Part shown: positions 43,686 through 51,917 of the stretch, piece after piece
Position numbering within the stretch: position 1 is the first letter of the stretch
Layout of the letters: the number at the start of each line of letters is the position of its first letter
Assembly (NCBI RefSeq): GCF_934525195.1
Contig: NZ_CAKSZA010000001.1
Location: forward strand, 310,001 to 374,000
Reading direction: 5' to 3'
DNA from: an uncultured Eubacterium sp.
GTDB lineage: Bacteria; Bacillota; Clostridia; Oscillospirales; Acutalibacteraceae
DNA length: 64,000 nucleotides
Notes under the pieces: generated by a model
Seen by the model: only the letters and a program-made list of their open reading frames with translations
Told to the model about the DNA's origin: nothing
Databases searched by the model: none
Position numbers and translations under genes: made by a program

Positions 43686-44117
43686 TTATTCGTGATCGTG
43701 GTCACAGCAATCGCAGCCACATTCGTCATCGTCATCGAATTCAACATCGAATTCCAAAACTTCGCCGCAGTTAGGGCATTCAAACTTGCCTTCTTCGATT
43801 GTGTCCATATCAACGATGATTTTTTCGCCGCAAGTAGGGCACTCAACCTCGTATTCTTCATCGTCATCATCACAACAATCGCAATCGCAGTCGTCATCAT
43901 CATAAACGAATTCTTCAAGGTCAGCCAAATCTTCGTCAACAGCGTCAATCTGATCGCCGACAAGCTCAAGACCTTCTGTCATATCTTCCATATCTTCTGT
44001 AAGATTTTCAAGAACGTCGATGATTGCTTTGAATACCTTTGTTTCTTTTTTGTTAGGGTCCAAATCAAGTCCGTCAATAAGACCCTTGAGATAGCCCAAG
44101 CTTTCTGATGTTTCCAT
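43686..44117 (-). CDS. CD1247 N-terminal-domain acidic zinc-ribbon protein
   Basis: 143 residues. N-terminal helical domain (ESLGYLKGLIDGLDLDP...IIDVLENL) as in the clostridial CD1247 family; the middle is extremely acidic with Cys pairs (DDDDCDCDCCDDDD), then a zinc ribbon CPTCGEK...CPNCGE, and a second acidic Cys/His tail (DDDDECGCDCCDHDHE). The zinc ribbon is clear; the Cys-Asp clusters on each side look like extra metal-binding tails. GAAAGGAATTAATT precedes the ATG at 44117. Function unknown; 70 bp after efp. Confidence 0.8.
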   Translation of the reverse strand: METSESLGYLKGLIDGLDLDPNKKETKVFKAIIDVLENLTEDMEDMTEGLELVGDQIDAVDEDLADLEEFVYDDDDCDCDCCDDDDEEYEVECPTCGEKIIVDMDTIEEGKFECPNCGEVLEFDVEFDDDDECGCDCCDHDHE

Positions 44118-44187
44118 AATTAATTCCTTTCGTTTGGTTGAATGGTTTATTTATGCAAATATTATTATAAGAAAGTTACCGCAAAAC

Positions 44188-44745
44188 TTATGCTCTTTCC
44201 ATATATTCACAAGTTCTTGTGTCGATTCTGATCATATCGCCCTCGTTGATGAAAAGAGGAACTCTGATTTCAGCGCCTGTTTCAACAGTAGCCGGCTTGA
44301 GAGTGTTTGTTGCAGTATTGCCCTTAATACCGGGCTCAGTTGCAGTAACCTCAAGTGTTACAAATGTTGGTGGTTCAACGCCGAAAACCTTGCCCTTGTA
44401 TGACAAAATCTTGCATACGTCATTTTCTTTTACATAACGGAATGAATCCGGCAAATCTGCCTCTGCAACAGGAACCATATCAAATGTTTCGTTGTCCATA
44501 AAATAATACAATCCGTCATCGTTGTATGAATATGCCATATCTTTTCTTTCAATATAAGCAGTTGGGAACTTTGCAGTTGGGTTATATGACTTTTCAACTA
44601 CAGAGCCTGTAATAACATTCTTTGTCTTTGTTCTTACGAAAGCGGCACCCTTACCCGGCTTTACATGCTGAAATTCAACAACCTGCAATACATTGCCGTC
44701 CTCTTCAAAGGTAACTCCGTTTCGGAAATCGCCTGCACTAATCAT
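44188..44745 (-). CDS. efp: Elongation factor P
   Basis: Relieves ribosome stalling at polyproline. 185 residues, three OB/KOW-like domains; the tip loop HVKPGKGAAFVRTK has the Lys that is modified in many bacteria. C-terminal EFP signature TNTLKPATVETGAEIRVPLF. CGGAGGTATAAATT lies before ATG at 44745. 37 bp downstream of aroQ, the same neighbourhood as in many Firmicutes, where aroQ and efp are adjacent. Confidence 0.96.
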   Translation of the reverse strand: MISAGDFRNGVTFEEDGNVLQVVEFQHVKPGKGAAFVRTKTKNVITGSVVEKSYNPTAKFPTAYIERKDMAYSYNDDGLYYFMDNETFDMVPVAEADLPDSFRYVKENDVCKILSYKGKVFGVEPPTFVTLEVTATEPGIKGNTATNTLKPATVETGAEIRVPLFINEGDMIRIDTRTCEYMERA

Positions 44746-44782
44746 TAATTTATACCTCCGTATATAATTTTACTTTTATATT

Positions 44783-45217
44783 TTATAATATTTCGCACAA
44801 TAAATCAATACCCATTTTGTAACTATCTTTGCCAAAACCCGAAATTTGCTTTACACAAACATCGGTTATAACAGAAATTTTGCGAAAATCCTCTCTTTTG
44901 TGGATATCGCTCATATGAACCTCCACAAACGGAGTGAAATCCGCAACAGCCTCGATAGCATCTCGAATGGCGTATGAATAATGCGTGTAAGCACCTGCAT
45001 TGAGAACCACTCCGTCGTACTTATCCTTGCTTTCGTGGATAACATCAATGAGTGCACCCTCGTGATTTGACTGATAAAAATACATCTCACAACCCTTGCT
45101 TTCGCCATAGGCTTTGAGTTCGTTATTTATATCATCAAGCGTTTGTGCACCGTAAACATTTGTTTTTCTTATGCCGGTCATATTGAGATTAGGACCGTTC
45201 AAAACCAAAATTTTCAT
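44783..45217 (-). CDS. aroQ: 3-dehydroquinate dehydratase, type II
   Basis: Third shikimate-pathway step. 144 residues from ATG at 45217 (GGGAGAACTGTTGT before it); an upstream in-frame ATG inside the palindromic element is rejected. Motifs: LNGPNLNMTGIRKTNVYG with the catalytic Tyr, and EVHMSDIHKREDFR with the catalytic His. Supplies the pathway continued by aroB, aroA and aroC about 31 kb away. Its upstream region is the MITE-like element, which leaves only about 28 bp between element and gene. Confidence 0.95.
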   Translation of the reverse strand: MKILVLNGPNLNMTGIRKTNVYGAQTLDDINNELKAYGESKGCEMYFYQSNHEGALIDVIHESKDKYDGVVLNAGAYTHYSYAIRDAIEAVADFTPFVEVHMSDIHKREDFRKISVITDVCVKQISGFGKDSYKMGIDLLCEIL

Positions 45218-45245
45218 ACAACAGTTCTCCCTGCAAAATGTTAAA

Positions 45246-45552
45246 AAAAGAGTGACAAGGGGCACACTGCGTAAGGAATAAATGCTCAAAAATCAAATGA
45301 ACATCGAAATACTGCGTTAAATTTACAGTGAAGGCAGTAAGCCTGCCCTGTAAATTATGCCTTGTCTTTCATCTGTTTCTTTGATTTTTGAGTGCAAAGC
45401 AGTTTAAACTAACTGATTTTGTTCAGTGTGCATTAATAAAATTCCGCTAATACTTGCGTATTAGCGGGATTTTTTAATAGTGCAATGGGCAAAATTCAGA
45501 AAGCTTAAACCAATTACTTCCTTAAGCAGTGTGCCCCAACTGTCACTCTTTT
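45246..45552. repeat. MITE-like element with 32-34 bp terminal inverted repeats
   Basis: Left end AAAAGAGTGACA.GGGGCACACTGC.TAAGGA (45246-45277) is repeated inverted at 45519-45552. Inside are a long imperfect palindrome (45285-45297 CTCAAAAATCAAA with 45380-45392, inner TTTACAG/CTGTAAA and GGCAG/CTGCC) and a strong hairpin at 45444-45476. No ORF. About 307 bp in total, non-coding. No clear target-site duplication. Confidence 0.75.
45444..45476. terminator. Bidirectional hairpin terminator inside the MITE-like element
   Basis: CCGCTAATAC (45444-45453) with GTATTAGCGG (45458-45467), TTTTTT on the plus side and AATTTTATT on the minus side. It is the only terminator seen downstream of rpsU. Confidence 0.75.
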
Positions 45553-45560
45553 ATGTACTC

Positions 45561-45737
45561 TTATTTGTACTTTCTCTTACGAGCAGCTTCGCTCTTCTTT
45601 TTACGAGCTACTGAAGGCTTTTCGTAATGTTCTCTTTTTCTAACCTCTTGGATGATGCCATCACGAGAAGTCTGGCGCTTAAATCTGCGAAGTGCGCTGT
45701 CAAGAGATTCATTTTCCTTAACTTTTACCTGACTCAC
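45561..45737 (-). CDS. rpsU: 30S ribosomal protein S21
   Basis: 58 residues with a GTG start at 45737 preceded by GGAGGGAGGGAAT. Sequence features: SQVKVKENESLDSALRRFKR at the start, then a strongly basic tail ending RKKKSEAARKRKYK, the normal bacterial S21 length and pattern. The protein helps mRNA binding at the 30S platform. Own strong promoter upstream; transcript probably ends in the MITE-like hairpin. Confidence 0.95.
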   Translation of the reverse strand: MSQVKVKENESLDSALRRFKRQTSRDGIIQEVRKREHYEKPSVARKKKSEAARKRKYK

Positions 45738-45794
45738 TGTATTCCCTCCCTCCGACCATCGGGGGTTATTTGATAAATTTCATATATCGCAAAG

Positions 45795-45823
45795 ATTATA
45801 ATAAATTAATGCTGCAATGTCAA
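45795..45823 (-). promoter_or_regulatory. rpsU promoter
   Basis: Perfect TTGACA (45818-45823), 17 bp, perfect TATAAT (45795-45800) on the minus strand; the strongest consensus promoter in the window together with 55136-55164. Confidence 0.85.
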
Positions 45824-45887
45824 GCATTTTGTAAAATTAAATTTGAAAAAATCGTTTTTTGTCACAAAATACTAAAAATATAGCATT

Positions 45888-47171
45888 TTATCGGCATTTA
45901 ACGGACTTAACAGAACTCCAAGTTCCATAAATCTTTTGACCGTCATACGATGTGAAGCCTCTCACTCTGATATAATATAGTCCGCCTTTTTTAAGATTTT
46001 TTCTTGTATACGAAAGTTTATTTTTATTATTTATATTCTTTGTAATTGTGCCTGTCTTAAAATCCTTGCTTGTTGAAAGTTGAAGCTGATAACCCGTGCA
46101 AGAACCTGAAAGTTTTTTCCACTTTGTCACAATTTTCTTCGAACCTGAAGAATAAGCCGACTTGACAGCCTCTTTTTTAGGCTTTGAAGCAGTCACAACA
46201 GGGGTTGAATAATCACCCTTTGAATTGCCTGCATATGCGCAAACCTTGATTTCATACACATTTCCGGGGTCAAGACCTGCGATATTGGTTTCCGACTCGG
46301 TGACGGTTTTGCTAAAACTTGTGCCTTTTGTTTGATTGTCAACCGCAACAAAATACTTTGTTGCTTCGTCAACCTCGTCCCATTCAAAATCAATCTTGTT
46401 GCACGCCTGACCCGTAACGGTCAATCCCGTAACCTCAAGTTCGTCTGCCGAAACATCGGGTTCTTCGCCCGGCATATCATCATCGGGAATGATTGCCGTA
46501 TAAAATTTGTCATAATTTTTGAAGTGGCTGATGCTGATGCCGATACCGCCCGAATTTGACACCTTCATAGTGCTGTAAAAAATAGCATTGAGCGAATAAA
46601 GCGTGTCGTCATCATTATAAATCGAGCGAGTAGGATACTCTCTCATACTCTGCCAATAAATTGTATCAATATGGCACATCTTTGAATTATACTCGGATGT
46701 TGAATAATTCGAGTGATATATTTTCATCATTGTTGAATCAATATATTGAACAATAACGGTATGCGTTTTTCTTGAGCCGCTGTTAAGTGCACCGTAATGC
46801 ACAACATCGCCTGCAACCGCATTTGTGACAAAAAAGTTGATTACATCCTCAACAAAATCCGCATCGGGAACTGTTTTTGTTGATGTAAAAGTGCCAGAAG
46901 TGGTGAAGTTGCCGCTATTATGCTTCACCTGATAATTGTTATACAAACCCTCGGCATACGCAACGCCATAAAGTCTTTTGCAAACTTCGGACGCAAAACC
47001 GTAGCAGTTACGCTGAACTATTGAATTTTCACCCGGAACGAAGCCGGAAATTGTTTGTATATCTTCAAGCTTGTCGGTTGCCGTGCCGTTTGCATAAACA
47101 TTGGCTGATGCGAAAACCGATGAAACTAAAATTATCACTGATAAAAAAAGTGAAATAACCTTTTTTTTCAT
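45888..47171 (-). CDS. Secreted papain-like (CHAP-type) protein with fibronectin III domains
   Basis: 427 residues. Signal peptide 1-27 (KKKVISLFLSVIILVSSVFA, cleavage near VYANG). About 45-200 papain/CHAP-like: NCYGFASEVCKRLYG carries the likely nucleophile Cys, SRKTHTVIVQYID the His; peptidoglycan amidase or peptidase activity is possible but unproven. About 235-427 has two fibronectin type III-like domains (TGLTVTGQACNKIDFEWDEV, then a second starting near SAYSSGSKKIVTKWKKL), common in clostridial cell-surface proteins. TAGGAGGGCTAT before ATG. No anchor motif seen. Single-gene unit with its own promoter. Confidence 0.8.
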   Translation of the reverse strand: MKKKVISLFLSVIILVSSVFASANVYANGTATDKLEDIQTISGFVPGENSIVQRNCYGFASEVCKRLYGVAYAEGLYNNYQVKHNSGNFTTSGTFTSTKTVPDADFVEDVINFFVTNAVAGDVVHYGALNSGSRKTHTVIVQYIDSTMMKIYHSNYSTSEYNSKMCHIDTIYWQSMREYPTRSIYNDDDTLYSLNAIFYSTMKVSNSGGIGISISHFKNYDKFYTAIIPDDDMPGEEPDVSADELEVTGLTVTGQACNKIDFEWDEVDEATKYFVAVDNQTKGTSFSKTVTESETNIAGLDPGNVYEIKVCAYAGNSKGDYSTPVVTASKPKKEAVKSAYSSGSKKIVTKWKKLSGSCTGYQLQLSTSKDFKTGTITKNINNKNKLSYTRKNLKKGGLYYIRVRGFTSYDGQKIYGTWSSVKSVKCR

Positions 47172-47199
47172 ATAGCCCTCCTATTGAAAAATCCAAAAT

Positions 47200-47228
47200 A
47201 TTATAGCATAAAAAGTCGAAAAGGTCAA
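47200..47228 (-). promoter_or_regulatory. Promoter of the papain-like/FN3 protein gene
   Basis: TTGACC (47223-47228), 17 bp, perfect TATAAT (47200-47205) on the minus strand. Confidence 0.75.
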
Positions 47229-47235
47229 ATCAACA

Positions 47236-47275
47236 TCAAAAACAAAGGGGGCACACTCATCGTGTACCCCAAAAA
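47236..47275 (-). terminator. Terminator after the small 47297 gene
   Basis: GGGGGCACAC (47247-47256) with GTGTACCCC (47262-47270) and T-rich minus-strand flank TTTGTTTTTG. Confidence 0.7.
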
Positions 47276-47296
47276 TTTGTATTATTTATTACTAAT

Positions 47297-47554
47297 TTAA
47301 AACAATTTGATTTGTGCATTGGTCAAATCAATTTCCTTGTAATCAATATCCTCAAGCAACTGAAGAAAAACTCTGTTGTCACTCGGTGTAAGGCTGATTT
47401 CAAGATTTTTACCGTCATTCATATAAATTGAATACTTGAACGGATGCGAAACCATATTGTTAAGATTAACGCCTTTTTTATAAATTCTGCTGATGTTTTC
47501 GGTGTTTACAATAACTTCGTCATTGGTAGACACTTTTCCCAAATTTACATACAT
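47297..47554 (-). CDS. Small conserved-looking protein of unknown function
   Basis: 85 residues, no signal peptide or TM. Mixed alpha/beta: strands in VNTENISRIYKKG and KYSIYMNDGKNLEISLT, a C-terminal helix VFLQLLEDIDYKEIDL. The order of strands with NTENISRIY and the closing helix resembles the LytTR DNA-binding core, but I cannot make the full match. Ribosome site poor. 140 bp after the dehydratase gene and followed by its own terminator. Function unknown. Confidence 0.55.
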   Translation of the reverse strand: MYVNLGKVSTNDEVIVNTENISRIYKKGVNLNNMVSHPFKYSIYMNDGKNLEISLTPSDNRVFLQLLEDIDYKEIDLTNAQIKLF

Positions 47555-47694
47555 CTTTTAATTCTGCGAAGCCGTCTTCGCTTTCCCCTTGATTATTGCG
47601 AAGTTAGTCCTCGCAAACTTTATCCTATCACATCAAAAGAGGGATGTAAAGAAAGAATTTTATATTTTCAAAATAAACGAAAAATCAGACAAAA

Positions 47695-49578
47695 TCAGTT
47701 GTTTGCCGGGTGATAATTCGGTACAATAGCCATCAATTTTTCACGAACATTGTTTTCGTCAATATCCTTGAGAGATTCAAGCCAAGCAACAAATTCCTCT
47801 TGCTCAAACTTCATAGGTTGGTTAACAAAAATCTTTTCGTTCGCAGTACGGCTTCTTGTTTCCAACTCCTCGCTCATAGAAAGTTCCTCATAAAGCTTTT
47901 CGCCCGGACGAAGCCCTGTAATCTCAATCGGAATTTCGTTTTCGTCAAATCCAGAAAGACGAATGAGATTTTTTGCAAGGTCCATAATTTTTACAGGTTC
48001 GCCCATATCAAGCACAAACACTTCGCCGCCCTCGGCAAGACCACCCGCCTGACAAACAAGCTGAGCCGCCTCCGGAATAGTCATAAAATATCTTGTGATA
48101 TCGGGATGAGTAACCCTTACAGGTCCGCCGTTTGCAATCTGCTCCTTGAAAATCGGAACAACAGAACCGTGAGAGCCAAGAACATTGCCAAAGCGAACTG
48201 CGGCATATTTTGTGTTTTGACTCTTCTTGTTCATATACTGAACTATGATTTCGGTAATTCTCTTTGTGCAACCCATAACATTTGTCGGGTTAACTGCCTT
48301 GTCTGTTGAAAGGATAACCATCTTGTTAACCTTGTATTCATCGGCAGCAACGGCAACATTGTATGTACCGAAAACATTATTCTTTACAGCTTCGCACGGA
48401 CTGTCCTCCATAAGCGGAACATGCTTGTGAGCCGCTGCGTGGAATACAACATCGGGATGAAATTCATCCATAACTTCGCGAAGTCTGTCAATATCTCTGA
48501 CAGAACCGATGCGAACATAGATGTCAATGGTATCACCGTACTTTTCGATAAGATGATTTGCAAGTTCAAAAGCGCAGTTTTCGTAAATATCAAAAATGAT
48601 AATTTTCTTTGGATTGTATCTTGCAACTTGATTGCAGATTTCAGAGCCGATTGAGCCGCCGCCTCCCGTCACCAAAACAGTAGCGTCAACAAGATAACTG
48701 CAAGCCTTTTTATCAAGTGTTATTTCCGGACGGGAAAGGAGGTCGGTAATATCGACATTACGAATTCTCTTTGGATTGCCTGCGTCAAACATTTCCTCCT
48801 GTGACGGACTTGTTTTGACAGTACACTTTGTCTGCATTGCAATAGAAAGAATTTCCTTTTGTCTTTTCTTTGATGCAGACGGCAAGCAAAGAATAATTGT
48901 ATCAATTCTATATTTTTCGGCAACTTTGGGAATATCATCACAATTGCCGACAATTTTTATTCCTTCAATTTTTTTGTGGAGTTTTACAGGATTATCGTCA
49001 ACAGCAACAATAGGTCTGCCGTTTTTGTAATCATCGTGTCTGAGCATTTCAATAACAAAATCGCCCATAAATCCTGCGCCGACAATCAAAACTCTTTCAT
49101 TCTTCGAACTTCTTGCCGACATTCGAGAAAGTAACGACCTTATAATTCTGTAAGCAATTCTTATACCCGCAATGCAGCACACAAAAAACAGCCACATAAT
49201 CACATAAGAATACAAACGCAATCTGCCCTGAACACCAAAAGCCTTAACAAATAAAACCCTGTCAACGAACAGAAGCACGGCATCAATGACAGTTGCAGAA
49301 ACCACACTACGGATAATTTCGTCAGATCCTGCAAAGCTCCAAACGCTGTTGTACAAGCCAAAAATAAAATTGATTGAAACGCCGAGCACTGCGATAATTC
49401 CGATGTGCCAAGCCGAAAATACAATATCCGAATATCCTGTATCAACAATTCTTCCGTTCATTGTAACATAGCAAGTCAATCCGTTTGACAATATCAAAAG
49501 CACTGCGTCTAATATTGCAATAACGGCTTTTCTTGAAAATGCTTTCATTCTCTGCATTTTGTAACTCTTTTCAGACAT
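47695..49578 (-). CDS. Membrane nucleoside-diphosphate sugar dehydratase (FlaA1/CapD/PglF family)
   Basis: 627 residues: four N-terminal TM helices (about 15-130), a CoA-binding-like Rossmann domain (VLIVGAGFMGDFVIEML), then the SDR dehydratase domain VTGGGGSIGSEICNQVA. The usual Tyr of YxxxK is Met (VMGCTKR), the known S-M-K triad of the UDP-GlcNAc C6-dehydratase group. Makes a UDP-4-keto-6-deoxy sugar for capsule, lipid carrier or glycoprotein glycans. GAAGGAGAAAC before ATG at 49578. 41 bp behind the CHAP protein, so probably one operon; no aminotransferase or glycosyltransferase follows in the window. Confidence 0.93.
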   Translation of the reverse strand: MSEKSYKMQRMKAFSRKAVIAILDAVLLILSNGLTCYVTMNGRIVDTGYSDIVFSAWHIGIIAVLGVSINFIFGLYNSVWSFAGSDEIIRSVVSATVIDAVLLFVDRVLFVKAFGVQGRLRLYSYVIMWLFFVCCIAGIRIAYRIIRSLLSRMSARSSKNERVLIVGAGFMGDFVIEMLRHDDYKNGRPIVAVDDNPVKLHKKIEGIKIVGNCDDIPKVAEKYRIDTIILCLPSASKKRQKEILSIAMQTKCTVKTSPSQEEMFDAGNPKRIRNVDITDLLSRPEITLDKKACSYLVDATVLVTGGGGSIGSEICNQVARYNPKKIIIFDIYENCAFELANHLIEKYGDTIDIYVRIGSVRDIDRLREVMDEFHPDVVFHAAAHKHVPLMEDSPCEAVKNNVFGTYNVAVAADEYKVNKMVILSTDKAVNPTNVMGCTKRITEIIVQYMNKKSQNTKYAAVRFGNVLGSHGSVVPIFKEQIANGGPVRVTHPDITRYFMTIPEAAQLVCQAGGLAEGGEVFVLDMGEPVKIMDLAKNLIRLSGFDENEIPIEITGLRPGEKLYEELSMSEELETRSRTANEKIFVNQPMKFEQEEFVAWLESLKDIDENNVREKLMAIVPNYHPANN

Positions 49579-49619
49579 AATGTTTCTCCTTCTCCGAATT
49601 CTTGCACCGCAAAAATCCT

Positions 49620-50975
49620 TTACTGTTTCTCTTTTTTATCTTTTTTCTCTTTCTTTTTATTGAGTGCCTTTCTTATTGCAAAGGCAATGAGCCCTATCAC
49701 AACCGTTGAACCTCCAATTACAAACGGAATGTAATAATACTCATCATTATTTTTCAATCTTTGAAGATTGATTCCGATTTCGTTGAGTTTTTGTTCCTTT
49801 GTCTTATCAACGTTTTGAGTTGATGTTGTAAGTTCCTCAACATAATCGTTGACCGTTTTTTGCCTTGTGACATCTGCGGTTGTTGAAGTAACGGTGAAAT
49901 CACACTGCCTGTATATTTCATCATTTGCACAAACGACAACAGTTGCCGTGCCCTCGCCAATCGCCTTGATTTCGCCGCCCTTTTCGATTTGGATAATTCC
50001 CTCCTCATCACAGAAATATCCAACAACGGCAGTTGCATTCAGCGGTTCCAATGTATATCCAAGCTCAACGCTGTCGCCAACCTCAAGTTCTGTGGTTGAA
50101 GCGTACAGTTCCATATCTTGAGCAGGAACATTTTTTGTTTTTTCTTTCTTTTTCTTAGTTGAGGTTTCCTGCTTCTTGGTTGTGGCAGAAGCGGTTGTTG
50201 CCTCAGTTGTCGTTACCTTTTGAGTTGACGGCTTTGCGGTTGTCACCTTTGCCGTGGTAGTTTTTCCTGCGGTAACCTTTTTAGTTGTTGTCACTTTCTT
50301 TGTTGCAGTGACTTTTTTGGTTGTTGTAACCTTTTTGGTAGTTGTATGTTTCTTGATTGTCGTCGCCTTTTTTGTTGTGGCCGGTTTGGAAGGACCACCC
50401 TTTGCGACAGACGAATAATCGGGAACACCGTAGCCCATAATCGCCGAAACATTGTTGTAAGGCTTTGAGCCTGTTGTTGTGTATTTTCGAGCCTTGACTT
50501 TGCCCGAACAGTTGCCCTCAACCGTGTACACCGTTGAGCCGTCAATATAATCGACCAAACCGACATGCTGACTTGAGCCGTTGCCCGACCAGTCGAAGAA
50601 AATCAAATCGCCCCTCTTTGGAGTGTAGCCCGAAGAAGTTGTGTAATATCTGTCACGATTTTTGTACCAACTAATCATCGAATTGCAGTTGCCGCCGCTC
50701 GGAACAATTTTTTTGTACATTGCAACCCCAAGGTTTTCGCCTGCCTTGTTGAAGCACCACAGCACAAAAGTTGTGCACCAGCCACCCTGATAGCCGTACC
50801 ATTCGCCGTATTTGCAATACGAACTTGTGCCCTTGTAGCCGACTTCATCATTTGCCACATCAAGCACTTCGTTTTGCATTTCGCCGACCGATGCGGCATA
50901 TGCGTTCATAGGCAACACCGTGCACATCATCACCACAACGAGCAAAACAGCTATTGCTTTGTATATTTTTTTCAT
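49620..50975 (-). CDS. Secreted CHAP-domain protein with Lys/Thr linker, Ig-like domain and C-terminal membrane anchor
   Basis: 451 residues from ATG at 50975 (GGTGGATTTT before it; an in-frame ATG 12 bp upstream lacks a site). Signal peptide 1-29 (ending NAYAAS). About 30-180 CHAP-like: GGWCTTFVLWCFNKAG has the Cys, SSQHVGLVDYI the His, and DLIFFDW is the typical strand. About 190-285 is a linker of repeated KKVTTTKK-type units. About 290-375 is BIG2/Ig-like (ELEVGDSVELGYTLEP ... GEGTATVVV). C-terminal TM near 415-435 (IPFVIGGSTVVIGLIAFAI) then a Lys-rich tail, an anchor layout without LPxTG. Likely cell-wall hydrolase. Confidence 0.88.
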   Translation of the reverse strand: MKKIYKAIAVLLVVVMMCTVLPMNAYAASVGEMQNEVLDVANDEVGYKGTSSYCKYGEWYGYQGGWCTTFVLWCFNKAGENLGVAMYKKIVPSGGNCNSMISWYKNRDRYYTTSSGYTPKRGDLIFFDWSGNGSSQHVGLVDYIDGSTVYTVEGNCSGKVKARKYTTTGSKPYNNVSAIMGYGVPDYSSVAKGGPSKPATTKKATTIKKHTTTKKVTTTKKVTATKKVTTTKKVTAGKTTTAKVTTAKPSTQKVTTTEATTASATTKKQETSTKKKKEKTKNVPAQDMELYASTTELEVGDSVELGYTLEPLNATAVVGYFCDEEGIIQIEKGGEIKAIGEGTATVVVCANDEIYRQCDFTVTSTTADVTRQKTVNDYVEELTTSTQNVDKTKEQKLNEIGINLQRLKNNDEYYYIPFVIGGSTVVIGLIAFAIRKALNKKKEKKDKKEKQ

Positions 50976-50994
50976 AAAATCCACCATAAATATT

Positions 50995-51023
50995 ATAATA
51001 AGACAAAAATCCTATTTTTACAA
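50995..51023 (-). promoter_or_regulatory. Promoter of the CHAP protein/dehydratase operon
   Basis: TTGTAA (51018-51023), 17 bp, TATTAT (50995-51000) on the minus strand. Very close to the start codon, so short leader. Confidence 0.5.
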
Positions 51024-51098
51024 TTAGATATTATAACTGTGTATATTGCAAAAATCAACTATTATTTTATAAAAAATTCACATTTTATAATTTAACTG

Positions 51099-51127
51099 TT
51101 GATTTTTGGAATTTGATGGAATATAAT
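51099..51127 (+). promoter_or_regulatory. Promoter of the ECF S-component gene
   Basis: TTGATT (51099-51104), 17 bp, perfect TATAAT (51122-51127). Confidence 0.7.
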
Positions 51128-51133
51128 AACCTC

Positions 51134-51226
51134 GCATTGTATCCACAGAGGAAAATATCTTTCTCGGCTTGTGCGATTTTATGTGTTATTCGCACGGCTT
51201 TGGAACAGTAGCAGAAAGGAAAATTG
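51134..51226 (+). ncRNA. Structured leader upstream of the ECF S component, possible riboswitch
   Basis: About 95 nt between promoter and start. Contains GTGCGA (51171-51176) pairing with TCGCAC (51190-51195) and an upstream CCTC...GAGG pair (from 51130 to 51151). Vitamin transporters of this class are often riboswitch-controlled, but I could not match it to TPP, FMN, THF, cobalamin or preQ1 consensus by eye. Speculative. Confidence 0.25.
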
Positions 51227-51229
51227 AAT

Positions 51230-51805
51230 ATGAAAAACACAAAAACACAAAAGATAGTGGGTATCGGTCTTTTCACCGCTATCATAGTTGCCCTCCAGCT
51301 TCTTGCGGCATCTATCAAATTCGGACCGTTTTCAATCACATTGGTGCTTGCACCTATCGTTATCGGCGCTGCTCTTTACGGCATCGGCGCAGGAGCATGG
51401 CTCGGTCTTGCATTTGGAGTCAGCGTTCTTATCAGCGGTGATGCGGCAGCATTTATGACCATCAACCCGGCAGGAACAGTGGCTACGGTATTGCTCAAGG
51501 GTATGCTTGCAGGTCTTGTTGCAGGTTTGATTTACAAAGCACTTGAAAGCAAGAACAAAACCGTTGCGGTTGTTTTGGCAGGTATTGCCTGTCCGATAGT
51601 TAACACGGGCGTGTTCCTCATTGGCTGCTATCTTTTCTTCCAAGAATGGTTGGTTTCTGTATTCGGCACAACAGGCTTTGCAACCGTTGTAACCGGTCTT
51701 GTATCTGTTAACTTCGCCGTTGAACTTGGCATCAATATGGTTTTGGCTTCGGTTATCGTGAGAATTATCGACATCGGCAAAAAGCAATTGAAAAAGAATT
51801 CATAA
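51230..51805 (+). CDS. ECF transporter S component
   Basis: 191 residues from ATG at 51230 (AGAAAGGAAAATTG upstream). Six hydrophobic helices; starts with KIVGIGLFTAIIVALQLLA and has the Gly/Ala-rich FGPFSITLVLAPIVIGAALYG typical of the ECF_trnsprt S-subunit family. It binds a vitamin or similar micronutrient and docks on a shared EcfAAT module encoded elsewhere. The substrate cannot be read from the sequence; pantothenate, folate or others are possible. Confidence 0.88.
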   Translation: MKNTKTQKIVGIGLFTAIIVALQLLAASIKFGPFSITLVLAPIVIGAALYGIGAGAWLGLAFGVSVLISGDAAAFMTINPAGTVATVLLKGMLAGLVAGLIYKALESKNKTVAVVLAGIACPIVNTGVFLIGCYLFFQEWLVSVFGTTGFATVVTGLVSVNFAVELGINMVLASVIVRIIDIGKKQLKKNS

Positions 51806-51826
51806 AACACAAATATGACTAACAAA

Positions 51827-51857
51827 TACCGACTTCAAGCAGGTCGGTATTTTTTTA
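51827..51857 (+). terminator. Terminator after the ECF S component
   Basis: TACCGAC (51827-51833), GTCGGTA (51843-51849), then T7. Confidence 0.85.
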
Positions 51858-51886
51858 TTGTATAAAAAGTCAAATAATGTTATAAT
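51858..51886 (+). promoter_or_regulatory. rlmB promoter
   Basis: TTGTAT (51858-51863), 17 bp, perfect TATAAT (51881-51886); begins directly at the end of the preceding terminator T-run. Confidence 0.75.
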
Positions 51887-51917
51887 ATCTACAATAAAAT
51901 AAAAATCGGTGGAAAAT

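Noticed and set aside
45285..45392. 6S RNA, tmRNA or other known RNA in the aroQ-rpsU gap
   Set aside because: The structure is a simple long palindrome bounded by inverted repeats and matches no known RNA pattern I can recognise.
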